Source of the DNA: Opeltia flavorubescens
Taxonomy: Eukaryota > Ascomycota > Lecanoromycetes > Teloschistales > Teloschistaceae
Length of the DNA: 64,000 nucleotides
Assembly: GCA_000442125.1 (NCBI GenBank)
Contig: KE546971.1
Location: 746,583-810,582 of the forward strand
Direction: 5' to 3'
The notes beneath the pieces are model-generated. The model saw only the letters and a program-made list of their open reading frames with translations, searched no databases and was not told the origin of the DNA. Of the stretch, positions 9,923 through 21,584 are shown one piece after another; the first letter of the stretch is position 1, and each line of letters begins with the position of its first letter. Both the position numbers and the translations under genes were made by a program.

Positions 9923-11348
9923 TCAGATTAATTGCATATCCCATGCTAGATGCAGGATTTCTGGATCAGTCTTGGCGGGTGAATGCTTACGGTACGTAGA
10001 AGAAAGAATTGAAAGGTGCTGTGGAATGGAACCCCAAATACACTCCTTTTCAGCGGGCAGCTACATGTTACGTCCTCGTAGGGTTTAGCATAGCTGGAAT
10101 GTCACTGTCAGTGTCTTCCATTCTTCTTCTCTTTGTAGTCTCTAGACAAGTTCTCGAGGCAACATGATAGAAGGCGATGTTGTTGATGTTATATGGTAAG
10201 TAATATAATCATCATCGATGTATCGACAAAACTTGTCGCCAGAACGTCGAAGTAAGCCTTTGCCAAGGAATTTCTAAAGGATGATTAAATGCCTTGTTTG
10301 ACTTTTTTGATTGCCACCGATTTGATACCAAAACTCTTCCCAAGGAAGTATATGAAGGGTTTCCCAAAGCACAGAAGAACCAGATTCTGCCTCAAGCATG
10401 CTCCGCATTCGACGTCCACATTTCTCTTATATCGATCCGATGTTCGGCTAGCATCTATGTTTTACAATACCACCAAGAAGGATATGACTTAGATGTTCAT
10501 ATTTGTATTTATGAGCTTGATGCTAGTAGAGCTGACAAGCACGCTTCTTTTGCTTAAACCCGTTTGAGGAAAAGTCTGCCTGGGAACATATTCCTTTTTC
10601 TACTTTGTTTACTCCTTCTGAATGATGTCTTCTCAGGTCTTCCAGTAATACTAATCAAACCTGCCTATCTGTCTATCCTCGCGACGGTATATGCATAATT
10701 TCGACTTCTGTACGGGATCTTTCGTGCTCCCTTACTTCCTTTTCTCTGTGTTGATATAGTTTATTTCCTAATTTGTACAGCCTCTTTGTATAGGTTACTG
10801 CTCTGGTACCTTTGTTCCGGATAAAAAGTGGAAAGAAAATGTTCTCGCCAAACGGTCACCGCAAGAACCATCACTAGATCAAAAGATGTGTCAGACTCCA
10901 AAAATTTTTTCAACAGCTCTCCGCAGTATGTGAAGTTTTGGACTCGAGAGGCTCATGGTGAGGGGACCGGCTTTATACGCCTCATTGAGTAAGTGATATC
11001 TCCCACCTCTATACTGTTTATCTGCGATACAAGGTTCGATATATGTTAATGATGATATGTAGATCAATTAATCCCAACACTATCGCAGGCATTTCATATC
11101 TCCAAAATTCATCTCTTTCCTAACCATGTCTGTTTTCGTGTCGAGGAATCATCCAGTACAAAATGTTCTCCAACAAAGGAGTCCCATGCCTTGACACTTT
11201 TGTTCATTCGACATGACGAGAATGACAAGGGTCTCAACAATTTTCACTCATTCCTCCTATTCCTATTTATGTCTTCATCTTCTTCTACCATCTATGTTCA
11301 TTGCTTCGTCTTCTCCTCTTCATCCACCTTCACCTCCACGAGACGAAG
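9923..11348. other. intergenic; pyrimidine-rich leader before the next gene
   Basis: About 1.4 kb without a gene I can support. A frame at 10288-10557 has no family signal. The last 130 bp (about 11230-11345) are strongly CT-rich (runs such as TCCTCCTATTCC and TTCATCTTCTTC), typical of the promoter/5' leader of a filamentous-fungal gene. Confidence 0.4.
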
Positions 11349-12905
11349 ATGGCCCGTTCGCGGAGCCAGTGTAACAAACCTCTTGATCGCACAGGAATAT
11401 CGCCAATCCATATCCTCAATCCCGGGTCGTCTTCTCGGCTTACTCGACAAAGATGGGCGGCATCCTCATCATCAAGCACACCGAATGATACGCAGATCTC
11501 TCAAGCCGTTTCCCCAGTCAGTCCACCTCAGACTTCAAGCATCTCAGCAGATATATCAGCATACAACATTATCGGTCCCTTAGACACGCCTCGTCTGACC
11601 CGAAAGCGCTCTGCAGCCTATGTTTCCGCAATGAGAACGACATCAACTAGGCAACAGAGGCGCTATAATCCCGTGAGCCAAGCTGGTAGGACAGCTTGGA
11701 AGAAGAGCGGATCAAGAACAACGGAGAAGCGAGTCCATTTTACGAAGGATGTACATCCTCCAGGAGTGCACTTCGACAGTCCAGAGATATATGTAGATCC
11801 AGATGCTGAACCCGCAGATTCACCAGAGGCAGATTCATCAGAATCAGAATCATTAAGGTCGAATCGTTTGGATGATAAGGAGAATGTAGTAAGTCGAGAT
11901 TTGCAACGACCAGTCCGAAGGCCCCTCGGAATACTCCGAGTTAGCGACTTCAGAGATCCGTCTTTTGAGAATGAGGAATCTGCCGCAGATGGTGCTGCCC
12001 CCCTTGCACCTTCGAGGACTCCTCTTGCTGAAATCCCTATTCCAACTCCACCACGAGAGACGCCAAGATCTACGAGAACACCGCCACCAGCCCCGAGAGC
12101 CAGAACACGCGCCAATCCATCTCCTTCACCACCGCGTCGATTCAGCGCAGGCGAATCAGCCGCCAACCAGGCTGCTCTACCAAATTTGGGACCCGAACGA
12201 GGGACGGTCCGAGTCTATAGAAGGCCGAACTCGTCCTTCGGACTACAATTGTCATTAGATATCAGACGACGGGCCGACCTTTCCTCACGACTACCACAAT
12301 CCCCACCTCCAGGCCAAGATAGACTCACCGAATCCGAGACCTCTCTTCCCCTGCCGGAATCAGCACATCACCCCCAACTCGTGGTCCAGCCACCGTCAAC
12401 TCAGAATTCCCCTACTTCATCCCCCGAGAGAAGTCCCACCTCGAGCAAAGACCCCTATGGTAAACGGCGGGAAGTCGTCTTTCAACCGAAGACGGCCAAC
12501 GACCTCCAGGTGAGGAATGATCGATTAGGTCGCTATCGCTATGACGGAACTGGTGGGTGGACATTCCGAAGAATGGAAGAAGATCGAGAGAGAGAGGAGA
12601 TGGAGAAGGCACAGCGGGAGCGTGAACCGCAAGACAAAGAAAGATTTGAGACCTCTGGTACTCCCACAGCGGATTCACAAGCTGAGGAGCCTCGCTCAGA
12701 AAGTTCGGACCCTGAAGAGCGGCCTATAAGGCCGAAATTGAATAAAATTACGATGGGCGAAAGGGTAACGCGTGCAGCTGATGGAACGATCATTGAACGC
12801 CAGATTGGGAATGAGAAGGTCGGATGGCATGTATTGCCGGCAAGAAAGGAGCGATCCTACCTTAATGACCGTCCTCAGAAAAAGCCAGGGGACCCTGAAA
12901 TTTGA
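11349..12905 (+). CDS. disordered hypothetical protein (518 aa)
   Basis: Intronless frame. ATG 11349 is the first true ATG in frame; the frame is open further upstream only from a TTG. The protein is mostly low-complexity, rich in Pro, Ser, Arg and Glu, with basic clusters (TRKRSAAYV, RRYNP) and acidic-Ser tracts, so largely disordered and possibly nuclear. Two ordered-looking patches stand out near the C-terminus: 'KRREVVFQPKTANDLQVRND' leading into a Glu/Arg-rich helix (RRMEEDREREEMEKAQRERE), and a final block 'RVTRAADGTIIERQIGNEKV' that looks like a beta hairpin. I do not recognise the family and assign no function. Confidence 0.75.
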   Translation: MARSRSQCNKPLDRTGISPIHILNPGSSSRLTRQRWAASSSSSTPNDTQISQAVSPVSPPQTSSISADISAYNIIGPLDTPRLTRKRSAAYVSAMRTTSTRQQRRYNPVSQAGRTAWKKSGSRTTEKRVHFTKDVHPPGVHFDSPEIYVDPDAEPADSPEADSSESESLRSNRLDDKENVVSRDLQRPVRRPLGILRVSDFRDPSFENEESAADGAAPLAPSRTPLAEIPIPTPPRETPRSTRTPPPAPRARTRANPSPSPPRRFSAGESAANQAALPNLGPERGTVRVYRRPNSSFGLQLSLDIRRRADLSSRLPQSPPPGQDRLTESETSLPLPESAHHPQLVVQPPSTQNSPTSSPERSPTSSKDPYGKRREVVFQPKTANDLQVRNDRLGRYRYDGTGGWTFRRMEEDREREEMEKAQREREPQDKERFETSGTPTADSQAEEPRSESSDPEERPIRPKLNKITMGERVTRAADGTIIERQIGNEKVGWHVLPARKERSYLNDRPQKKPGDPEI

Positions 12906-13631
12906 TACCGGACTTAAGGAAATTACGTTAAGGGTTTCATGATTTTGGGTCAGCTGGCTTGGAGATTTTTATCAAAAAAAGCCCCTTTCACACTGGGCGA
13001 AAATAGAACACCAGGAAACGTGGAAAGGATGGGAGGAAGATATTTGTAGAATGTTTTGAATAGATCAGGGAACGCCAAGATATGGAAAACAATAGAGTGT
13101 AAATATGTTGACTGATTTTTTACCTCGTTGTGATTACTCTGTGCAGGAAGAGTTACAAAGGTGGTAGTGAAGCGTAAACGTTGTAGAATGTTTGGACAAT
13201 GTATCATGAGGGTAGCGAAAACATGTAACTATGATGATCCCAGACATATTGAAACAATTGCTCAGCTTCTCCCTGCAGAATAGAAGACCTCTGATGAGTG
13301 ATGAAGGGTCTTATGCACTGTTTTTATACACAAGTAGATTCGATAAGAATCTGCGAGGTGGGAAGGAATCAGTCTAATGTTAGTCTATAGCAACGGCAAG
13401 TCCCGGCGGGAAGGAACGGCCCGCTCTTCACCCGGCTAGCTTCGATCCCAACTAAGTTGCCGAGGTTGTCAAATCACTTTACCCCAGATTTCCAAAGCAT
13501 CATCCATCCCCATCGAGTCATACACGTCTCCAACCCCAACCGCCATCCTCTTACATGTAATCTACAACACCACCTCCGTCTTATTCCACTTTTTAATCAA
13601 TTGTCAACCATAAAGTGACTACGAGAGGAAA
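12906..13631. other. intergenic with C-rich promoter of the nitronate monooxygenase
   Basis: No gene seen. From about 13480 to 13630 the plus strand is pyrimidine-rich (CCATCCCCATC, CCAACCCCAACC), as expected for the promoter/leader of the next gene. The C-rich bias continues into its coding sequence. Confidence 0.4.
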
Positions 13632-14690
13632 ATGGCACCCAACCCCACCCTCCGCACCCCCCTCACCGACCTCCTCCAAATCCGCCACCCCATCCTCTTA
13701 GCCGGCATGGCCCACACTTCCACCGCCCCTCTCGCTTCCGCCGTAACCTCCTCCGGCGGCCTCGGCACAATCGGCGGCCTAGGCTACACCCCCCAACAAC
13801 TCCGCACCATGATCCGCGAACTGAAAGCCTCTCTTCCCACACCCGACCTGCCCTTCGGCGTAGATCTCGCGTTGCCGAGTCTGGCGCCCACGGCGCGGAA
13901 GACAAACCACGATTACACGAAGGGGAGGTTGGAGGAGTTGGTTGATGTGATTATCGAGGAGGGGACGAAGCTGTTTGTTTGTGCTGTTGGGGTGCCGGAT
14001 GTGAAGGTTGTGGAGAGGTTGCATGAGGGGGGCGTGGTAGTGATGAATATGGTGGGGGCGGTGAAGCATGCTGTCAAGGCTTTTGAAGCGGGTGTTGATA
14101 TCGTCTGTGCGCAGGGTGGAGAGGGGGGAGGGCATACAGGGGATGTGAGTGGGAATATTCTGGTGCCGGCTTGCGTGGATGTTGCGAGGAGATATAGGCC
14201 GAAGATGCTTGGAGGAGGAGAGGGTTTGGTGGTTGCGGCGGGAGGCATATGGGATGGGAGGGGCTTGGCGGCCGCGTTGTGCCAGGGTGCGGTTGGGGTG
14301 TGGGTCGGAACGAGGTTCGTGGCGAGTGAAGAAGCAGGGTGTAGTTTGATGCATAAGAAGGCGGTCGTGGAAAGTCAATGGGGAGAAACGGTGAGAACGC
14401 TGGCTGTTAGTGGACGGCCTTTGCGGGTGAGGAGAAACGAGTGGGTAGAGAAGTGGGAAAAGGAATCGGCAAAAGTTAAGGAATTGACTGAAAATGGAAT
14501 AATTCCGATGGAGAAGGATATGGAGGACGGTGAGGATGTCGATTTCCCGTTCCTGATGGGACAAGTCGCTGCAGCCATACAGGACATCAAACCTGCAAAG
14601 ATGATTGTGGAAGAGATGGTGAATGAAGCTGTCCGTGTCTTGGAACGAGGACAGCAATACATTTACAGAAGTCGCGACAGCAGGTTATAA
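13632..14690 (+). CDS. nitronate monooxygenase (2-nitropropane dioxygenase) family, FMN-dependent
   Basis: Intronless, 352 aa, the usual length. TIM-barrel features of the NMO/2NPD family in order: 'IRHPILLAGMA' (strand 1, FMN contact), 'SGGLGTIGGLGY' (41-52), 'LPFGVDLALP', 'VVMNMVGAVKHAVKA', the family signature AQGGEGGGHTG at 160-170 (the His there is the class I catalytic/phosphate region), 'VVAAGGIWDGRGLAAAL' and 'GVWVGTRFVASEEA'. The enzymes oxidise nitronates such as propionate 3-nitronate to aldehyde or keto acid plus nitrite, and so detoxify nitro compounds. No targeting signal is seen. Odd point: the coding strand is C-rich over the first ~280 bases and then turns G-rich to the end, leaving long open frames on the opposite strand (not genes). 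Confidence 0.9.
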   Translation: MAPNPTLRTPLTDLLQIRHPILLAGMAHTSTAPLASAVTSSGGLGTIGGLGYTPQQLRTMIRELKASLPTPDLPFGVDLALPSLAPTARKTNHDYTKGRLEELVDVIIEEGTKLFVCAVGVPDVKVVERLHEGGVVVMNMVGAVKHAVKAFEAGVDIVCAQGGEGGGHTGDVSGNILVPACVDVARRYRPKMLGGGEGLVVAAGGIWDGRGLAAALCQGAVGVWVGTRFVASEEAGCSLMHKKAVVESQWGETVRTLAVSGRPLRVRRNEWVEKWEKESAKVKELTENGIIPMEKDMEDGEDVDFPFLMGQVAAAIQDIKPAKMIVEEMVNEAVRVLERGQQYIYRSRDSRL

Positions 14691-14827
14691 TGACACCATG
14701 AAGACGCTTGTTGAGACTTGCACGAGCTTCAACTAGCCTGCCTCGAGCGGAGGAGGCTGTGCAGCTACATACAGGGGCAAAGAGGAACAGGCTGCAACAT
14801 ACAAACGCATCGACTACCCGAGTCCTG

Positions 14828-16792
14828 CTAAACGGCTTGAGGGGATTTTATACCATTGATCTCACAGTTGAGCTTGCCATTCACATGCGTTTGGGAAGCA
14901 GTCGGTGGGGGTGGTGGTACTGGTCCGAAGGTCGGAAGGCTTCCAGCTTGGGCTTGGAGAGCCTCTTCTTCTGTATCCTCATCGTACTCGCCCTCCTCAC
15001 TCTCGCCTTCATAATCGTCATCGTCGTCGTAATCGCTCTCGGTACCTTCTTCATCACCCTCCAGGGTCGAGTCAGGGGCTGGAGCCCGACCTTGCTCCTG
15101 CATTCGTCGGATGACACTTTCGAGAGTTCCGTTCTTCTTGCGGAGAGTTTCGAGTTCTTTATTAACACGGGTCCGATCCTCTGCCATCTCAAGAATATTA
15201 CGGTTTGTTAGATCATGTTTTCGAGTCAGGTTGAGATTCTCTTTTTCGAGTCGTTTGGTCTTTCTGGACATTTCTTCCATCTCTCTCCGAAAGGTGAGGA
15301 AGAGGTCATTGGAATTATTGAGTGTATCTTCGACCTGGAATGCAACCCATCTTAGCATTCTTCTACACAACGCTGTTGGAATATCGAGCGATTCTTACTT
15401 GTTTAAATTTTTCTACATAGATGTTAAGCTGGCTTCGAAGTTCATTCTCGGTTTGAGAGAACGTCGATACTTGTGCGCTTAAGGTACGAGATCGATTTTG
15501 TTCGTTTTCTGCTATTTTCCGTTCTCGCTCATATCGGGCTAAGTTATGTTGAACCTCACACTCCTTTGTCCGCATGAGGGACTGGAAATGGAGTTCTCGC
15601 AGCTCGTATTGCTCAATAAATGACTTAAACTTTTGGCGAAATCTGTTCATATACGCATTAGCTGTTAGTGAACAACCCAAACACGATCATTCGATCTTGA
15701 ACGCCACATACACTTCATCCATTTCCATGTTAAACTTTGTGTTCTCCGGGTTTTCCTTTTGGTCCATAACTTCGTCTACAACCCAAAGGACGCCCTCAAC
15801 CTTCTCACCTTGCAGCTCTCTACTGCGTTTTTCACTCTCTTCAATTTTTTTATTTTCTTCCTACGGGCAGGGAATTACCTAATCAGTATGATTGACAATA
15901 CGGAAGCATTCAACAGTATACAGATGCTATTTGAATGATTGAAGGAAGTCTCTGGATCGAATGGCTGACCTTGACTTTTTTGTTCTCCCTTGTGAGCTCT
16001 CTACATAGCTTTTCTAACTTCTCTTTCATGCTTACGGTCTTCGTAAGCTCTGTACGTTGCGCTTCTTTTTCTTTCTGGAACAAGTCCCCTCGCTTCTTGT
16101 TCTTGGCATTTTCTTGGTCCAAACGTTTCATCCGGCCAAGCAGCTCGGTGTACTTGGTTTGAACAGCTTCAAGACGGGATAATGGGGTTTCAATACCGGT
16201 CAGCAAGTTTGTCAGGTCTCTTGTTGCTTTTCTGACTTCGCGCTCTGAATGACACCCATGACGGACCTGTCAGCCATTGAACACTGTTTGGAAAAATAGA
16301 AACAAGGTACAGAAAGAAAAAGTGGTCGATGTAATATTTTTTGGGTACGTAAAGATGGAATATGCCGATTGGTCGCGGGAGATGCAAAGGAAAACATGAG
16401 ATGGTGAATCAATCCGCAGACAAGACCCGTAGAGTGGTTCATCGTGCGGATATGGTTCTTCAATGCACCTGCCGTATCCGACATGTTTTCACCCAAGAAA
16501 ACGTACCTATCTCAGCTTCCTGTTCTTTGTCTCCTTTCGTATTTTGCTCCAATTCATTGATCCTCGCTGCCAAGAGCTTCTCAGTTTTCTTCTGGTCGTC
16601 TTGGGGTTTCTGAGCTGACGATCCTTTTCCTTTCTTCGGAACCGAATTTAACGGCGGAGCCGCTGAAGCTGGAGAGTCCGGCAAAGTTCCATGGCCGTTG
16701 AGGTATTCATTTGAATTTCCATTTCCATTCACTGCTGGAGATGATCGATTGCTTGCCGAGGTGGTCGGGGGTTGCGCAGCAACTCCGGCCAT
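14828..16792 (-). CDS. taxilin family coiled-coil protein
   Basis: Exons 16507-16792, 15970-16244, 15712-15860, 15399-15642 and 14828-15334 (minus strand) join in phase to 486 aa. After a Ser/Pro/Asn-rich N-terminus (1-70) the protein is a nearly unbroken coiled coil from about residue 75 to 390. It holds the taxilin signatures 'LGRMKRLDQENAKNKKRGD', 'MKEKLEKLCRELTREN', 'KFKSFIEQYELRELHF' and 'LNIYVEKFKQVEDTLNNSND'. An acidic Asp/Glu/Tyr stretch and a Pro-rich tail close it. Taxilins bind free syntaxins in animals and are thought to act in vesicle traffic; the fungal role is not settled. The start is the first ATG of the N-terminal exon, 636 bp from the divergent CYM1 start. Confidence 0.9.
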
Positions 16793-17017
16793 GGACGATG
16801 TATGGGGGTTTGGATAGGGATTCTCCAGGCTATGGTCTGGGATATTCTGTCTCTTTCAGATGATAGCTGTTTTCTAGTCTTGTCCACCATGTGTAATTTT
16901 CTTGTATCATCTATCGATTCATGCCCACTTGGTCCGATGCGCAATTTCCCCTGACTTGGTTTCTTCTTCCACTTGATCGAGATTCTCCAACACTGAAGTA
17001 GCCGGCTATGGCGGTTT

Positions 17018-17371
17018 TTATGGTGACCCAAGCTCAATCTTTACAAGAAGCTGTACTGTCGCTGTCGTGTGAAGAGGCAATAACAGAAGCGGTATGAGTT
17101 CGGCTGATTTTGCAGCGGCCTCGGTAAAGTCGCAAAATGGACGATTATCGGATAGATTGGATGCGAACACCTGGAAGGAAATCTCTTGTGATTGTGAAGG
17201 TAAGCTCTGATTTGTATTGTCGACACTGGACCAGACCACTACCTGATTCACATATATCCTAATCGAGTACCTCATTACCGCTTTGTCAACCAATCCAGGC
17301 AGCTGCTGACTAAGCAAGCGTATATCGACGTACTTGGCGCAAAGGCTTCGTAATAGTTCTACCTCTATCAT
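17018..17371 (-). CDS. possible small unknown protein in the taxilin/CYM1 interval
   Basis: A minus-strand frame of 117 codons from ATG 17371 to TAA 17018 lies wholly in the gap between the divergent taxilin and CYM1 genes. It begins with a plausible amphipathic helix (MIEVELLRSLCAKYVDIRL) and ends in a hydrophobic stretch (ELIPLLLLPLHTTATVQLL). A possible internal intron (donor GTAATG, acceptor AATCAG) would shorten it. I do not recognise a family. Its first codon would be only 57 bp from the CYM1 start, so the two would share a very tight divergent promoter. It may equally be a chance open frame that continues upstream over the CYM1 start. Confidence 0.3.
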   Translation of the reverse strand: MIEVELLRSLCAKYVDIRLLSQQLPGLVDKAVMRYSIRIYVNQVVVWSSVDNTNQSLPSQSQEISFQVFASNLSDNRPFCDFTEAAAKSAELIPLLLLPLHTTATVQLLVKIELGSP

Positions 17372-17428
17372 TTCCTTCCGCCTCAGAACATCAAATAATG
17401 CATTCAATGATCCGCAAAAACAGGTGAT

Positions 17429-20400
17429 ATGCTGCGTCAAGCATGCTGTCATGGAAGGTCTTATGCAGGCCAGTCTGCGAACCGTGCCTCGCTCGAGCTT
17501 GTGTCTCCCACAAGGCGACGTTTGGCCATTTTGTCGACCAATACGGGGCAAAACCTGGCTCCGGGCCAACAACTTCATGGCTTTACTTTGAGGCGCCAGA
17601 AGCATGTTCCTGAACTGCAATTAACAGCTTACGAGCTGCAGCATGACAGGACAGGTGCTGAGTACTTGCATATCGATAGAAGTGATAAGAACAATGTCTT
17701 CTCGATCGGTTTCAAAACCAACCCGCCGGACGATACAGGAGTTCCTCACATACTGGAACATACAACCCTTTGTGGTAGCGTCAAGTATGAACCATATTCA
17801 CAAGACATCCACCGCGAAATTAATAATCTTGCAGGTATCCAGTACGAGATCCGTTCTTCAAGATGCTCCCAAGATCTCTATCAAATTTCATGAACGCCTT
17901 TACTTCGTCCGATCATACAACATATCCTTTCGCAACGACCAATCGTCAAGACTTCAACAATCTCCTTTCTGTATACCTGGATGCTACCCTGAATCCGTTG
18001 CTACACAAGAATGATTTTGCCCAAGAAGGTTGGAGGATTGGACCCTCAAACCCAGAACAATTAGCTGAGAATGGGACGGCGGACGACGAGCTCGTTTTCA
18101 AGGGCGTGGTTTACAATGAGATGAAGGGTCAGATGTCGGATGCTAGCTATTTGTACTACATCAAATTTCAAGACCATATATTCCCTTCTATCAATAATTC
18201 TGGAGGTGACCCTCAGAAGATGACCGACCTGACCTACGAAGACCTCAAAGCCTTCCATGCGAAGAATTACCATCCTAGCAATGCCAAGCTCTTCACGTAT
18301 GGGGACATGCCTCTTTCTGACCACATTGCAGAGATAAGTTCACGCTTAGAGAATTTCAGCAGCTCAGAAGCAGATAGAGAAATCAGGACGCCCATCGACC
18401 TCTCTTCGGGCCCTCTAGAGTACACAGTCAAGGGCCCTACAGACCCTTTGGTGGACAAGGAAATGCAGTACAAGACATCCACTTCTTGGCTTATGGGCGA
18501 TACATCGAACGTCGCTGAAACTTTTGCCCTCCGCATTATATCATCCCTCTTGCTCGATGGGTATGGTTCTCCGTTGTACCGAGCCTTGATAGAATCAGGT
18601 CTAGGACCAGATTGGAGCCCGAATACTGGCTTCGATACCAGCGGTAAAATCGGTATTTTCTCTGTCGGCCTTAATGGGGTGAAAAAGGAAGACGTCCCTA
18701 AGGTGCAAGCTGCTATCGGCACTTGTTTACAAGACGTTCGAAGGGATGGGTTCGAAAAGACCAAAATTGATGGATTGCTTCATCAGGCAGAGCTAGGACT
18801 GAAACATAAAACCGCAAATTTTGGCATGGGCATCATGCAGAGGCTTCAGCCGGCCTGGTTCAATGGGTCTGATCCATTTGATCTCTTGGCATGGAACGAG
18901 ACTGTGAATATGTTTAAGGCCAACTACGCACAGCCTGGATACCTCGAGGATCTGCTTGAGAAATACCTACTTGACGACCATTATCTAATCTTCACGATGG
19001 AGCCTGATGAAAATTATGGAGCCAAGCTTGTCGAGGAAGAAAACGCAAGGCTAGCAAAGAAAGTGACCGCGGCTTCTCAGTTGACCGGCAAAGACTCCAA
19101 TATCCGGAGCCAGCTCGTGAAGAGAGAACTCGAGCTCCTCAAAGCGCAGAGTAAGGCTCCGACGGAAGATCTTTCTTGTTTGCCTTCAGTACATGTGAGC
19201 GACATCCCACGGCAAATGGTGAGAAAAGATGTCAGAGACTCCAAGATGGGGGATGTCAACGTGCAATGGCGAGAAGCAAGTACTAATGGCTTGACCTATT
19301 TTCGAGCAATAAATACTATGGAAGGACTTCCAGCAGACCTTCGGATGCTAATGCCTCTCTTTACTGACTCACTTATGCGACTTGGCACGAAGCAAAAGAC
19401 TATGGAACAATTGGAAGACACCATTAAGCTCAAGACTGGCGGTGTTTCAGCCTCATATCACTCCACCACCTCACCTCACGACATTGGAAAGGTCAGCGAG
19501 GGCCTATCGCTATCAGGCTACGCTCTAGACACGAACGTGACAGATATGTATGAACTCCTAGGGACACTTATCAGGGAAACAAATTTCGACGGGCCTGAGG
19601 CGGAAAAACGAGTTCGAGAGCTGCTCCAGAGTTCGGCAAATGGAGCCTTGGACGCAATCTCAGGTGCTGGTCATTCGTATGCTCGAAGATATGCAGAGGC
19701 GGGTATCACGCCGCAGGGGCTACTCAATGAGCAAATTGGTGGACTTACTCAGGTCCAGCAAACGGCTACGCTAGCATCTCGCACCGGACCCGAAGGTCTA
19801 GGCGACGTCATATCGAAGCTTAAAGCGATACAAAGTTTTGCTCTTTCGAATTCGTCAAGCTTCCGAACCGCCATTACATGTGGACCTGAGTCAGTATCAA
19901 GTAACGAATCCGCACTTTTGAGCTTTCTTTCGACGCTTGATAAAACTTCGTCGATATCGCCTACGGGCGAGAACAAAATGTCTGCTACAAATTACAATCC
20001 AAAGACTTTCTTCCCCCTTCCCTATCAAGTCTACTTCTCAGCACTGTCGCTTCCTANGGTGCCCTACACACATCCCTCTTCAGCTCCCTTACAAATACTA
20101 TCGCAACTCCTGACACACAAGCATTTACATCACGAAGTTCGTGAGAAAGGCGGAGCCTATGGCGGCGGCGCCTACTCTCGTGGTCTAAGCGGACTCTTCG
20201 GTTTCTACAGCTACCGAGACCCTAATCCTCAAAACACACTCAAGATCATCCAGGACGCTGGGCGTTGGGCCAGGGACAAGCAATGGACTGCCCAGGACCT
20301 TGAAGAAGCAAAATTGAGCGTGTTCCAGGGACTAGACGCCCCCGAGAGTGTAAGCGAAGAGGGCATGACCAAATTCCTGAGCGGTGTAGATGAAACAATG

Positions 20401-20592
20401 GAGCAACAGAAGAGAGAACAACTTCTGGACGTAAGGATTGATGGCGTCGTAGACGTGGCTCAGAAATACCTCGTCGATGGCATGGCCAATGCCAGGGTAG
20501 CGGTCTTGGGTGAGGATAAAGGCTGGTTCCGAACTGCTGACGGATGGGACAGCATGCGCTTGCAGATGGCCCAAGGTCCTACAGAAGAGTAG
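17429..20592 (+). CDS. CYM1: mitochondrial presequence protease Cym1/PreP (M16C metallopeptidase)
   Basis: Exons 17429-17784 and 17835-20592 (one 50-bp intron) give 1037 aa, family length about 990-1040. The first ~40 residues are Arg/Ser/Ala-rich without acids, a mitochondrial targeting sequence. The inverted zinc motif HxxEH is intact at 107-111 (HILEH), followed by 'TTLCGS'. The second-half M16C landmarks are present: '[13 protein letters not shown]' and '[13 protein letters not shown]' (the Arg/Tyr substrate-binding segment). Cym1 degrades cleaved presequences and other short peptides in the matrix and assists processing of Cox-type precursors. One undetermined base at 20057 leaves one residue unknown (before VPYTH). 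Removing the intron restores the family reading [11 protein letters not shown]. Confidence 0.95.
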
Positions 20593-21584
20593 CGACCTTA
20601 ATGGTGACTGGGAACGCGCATGTCCCGGGTTTGCATCTTGTACAACATATACTAGCATCTCGTATATACCCTCCTCCGATGGCATTTCGCATAGCGCCGG
20701 CGTGGGATTTGCTGCTGTTGTTTGTGTAATATAGCTGGGGAAAATTTTTGTATATTCTGAATACCGATTCTTGCTCACCGACTTTCTCTGCTGGCATTGA
20801 CCTACTCTTCCCAGTGGAAGCGCTACCGAACAGATCATACGTCTCCAACAGCTCTTCCTACTGTTGGCAGATCACAAGCTAAGCGCAAGATAAAACCCTC
20901 CGTTCCTAGCTCTCCGTTCATCGGGACCCGGCTTCTCCTTAGATGGCAAGGGATTCAGATTTCGAGCTGCTGGGAAAGGATCCATCTTCAGACCTGCCTG
21001 GAGAAGAGCTATCACAGGCGGACTATTGATGTGAAAACATACCTATTTAGCAAGAGAAAGGGAAGTGGATGAATTTGATCTCTATTGTCAGGTTCTGCTG
21101 TATATTTCCCTTGGCCTTTTTGCGTTGCCTCCAGCTCTGCCACTTCCCTTCTCAACAGTTTGAACAAACATGGACAGTCTGAACAGTCGAGCGACATGCA
21201 TTTAAGACGGATGCCGGCTTCGAATTTTCTTTGTGATGCTTACCGCTCCCACACGTATACCGTTTTCCTTCACTACGAAATCACCGACATTCGTCCAGAT
21301 GTCTGGAGTCTCATGTGCCTGATGACGGTTTGTTGCAGTGAGTCTTCACAACATTCTGAATGCTTGACCAGCTTGGGTTGGTTAGTCGGTCAGATCGATA
21401 TTTTTAGTTATATTAAACTCCTTCCCCATGCTTTTGTATTCATTCTTATCCGCATCGAATCTCGTTTAATTTCACACTCCAGCTTATCTACAGTTGAGTC
21501 ATCTTGTTGATCATTAGTTCAAGGCTCATCTCATAGATTTGAAAAGCACTTGTAAAGATTTGAGAAAAAGAGCGTGTCATAAAA
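20593..21584. other. intergenic, no supported gene
   Basis: About 1 kb between CYM1 and the three-domain enzyme. Short frames occur on both strands (for example minus 21012-21197, with several Cys near its start), but none has splice partners or family signals I can support. The last 150 bp hold the promoter of the downstream gene. Confidence 0.35.

Noticed and set aside
10288-10557. Plus-strand frame of about 87 codons with a protein-like middle
   Set aside because: No start context, splice partners or recognisable family; left as intergenic.
11663-12166. 167-codon minus-strand frame inside the disordered protein gene
   Set aside because: Antisense shadow of a strongly biased coding strand.
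13779-14657. 292-codon minus-strand frame opposite the nitronate monooxygenase
   Set aside because: Composition is a mirror of the G-rich coding strand; the plus-strand reading has an intact enzyme signature.
21012-21197. Minus-strand frame with several Cys near its start
   Set aside because: Short, no splice partner found with a sensible frame, no known family.
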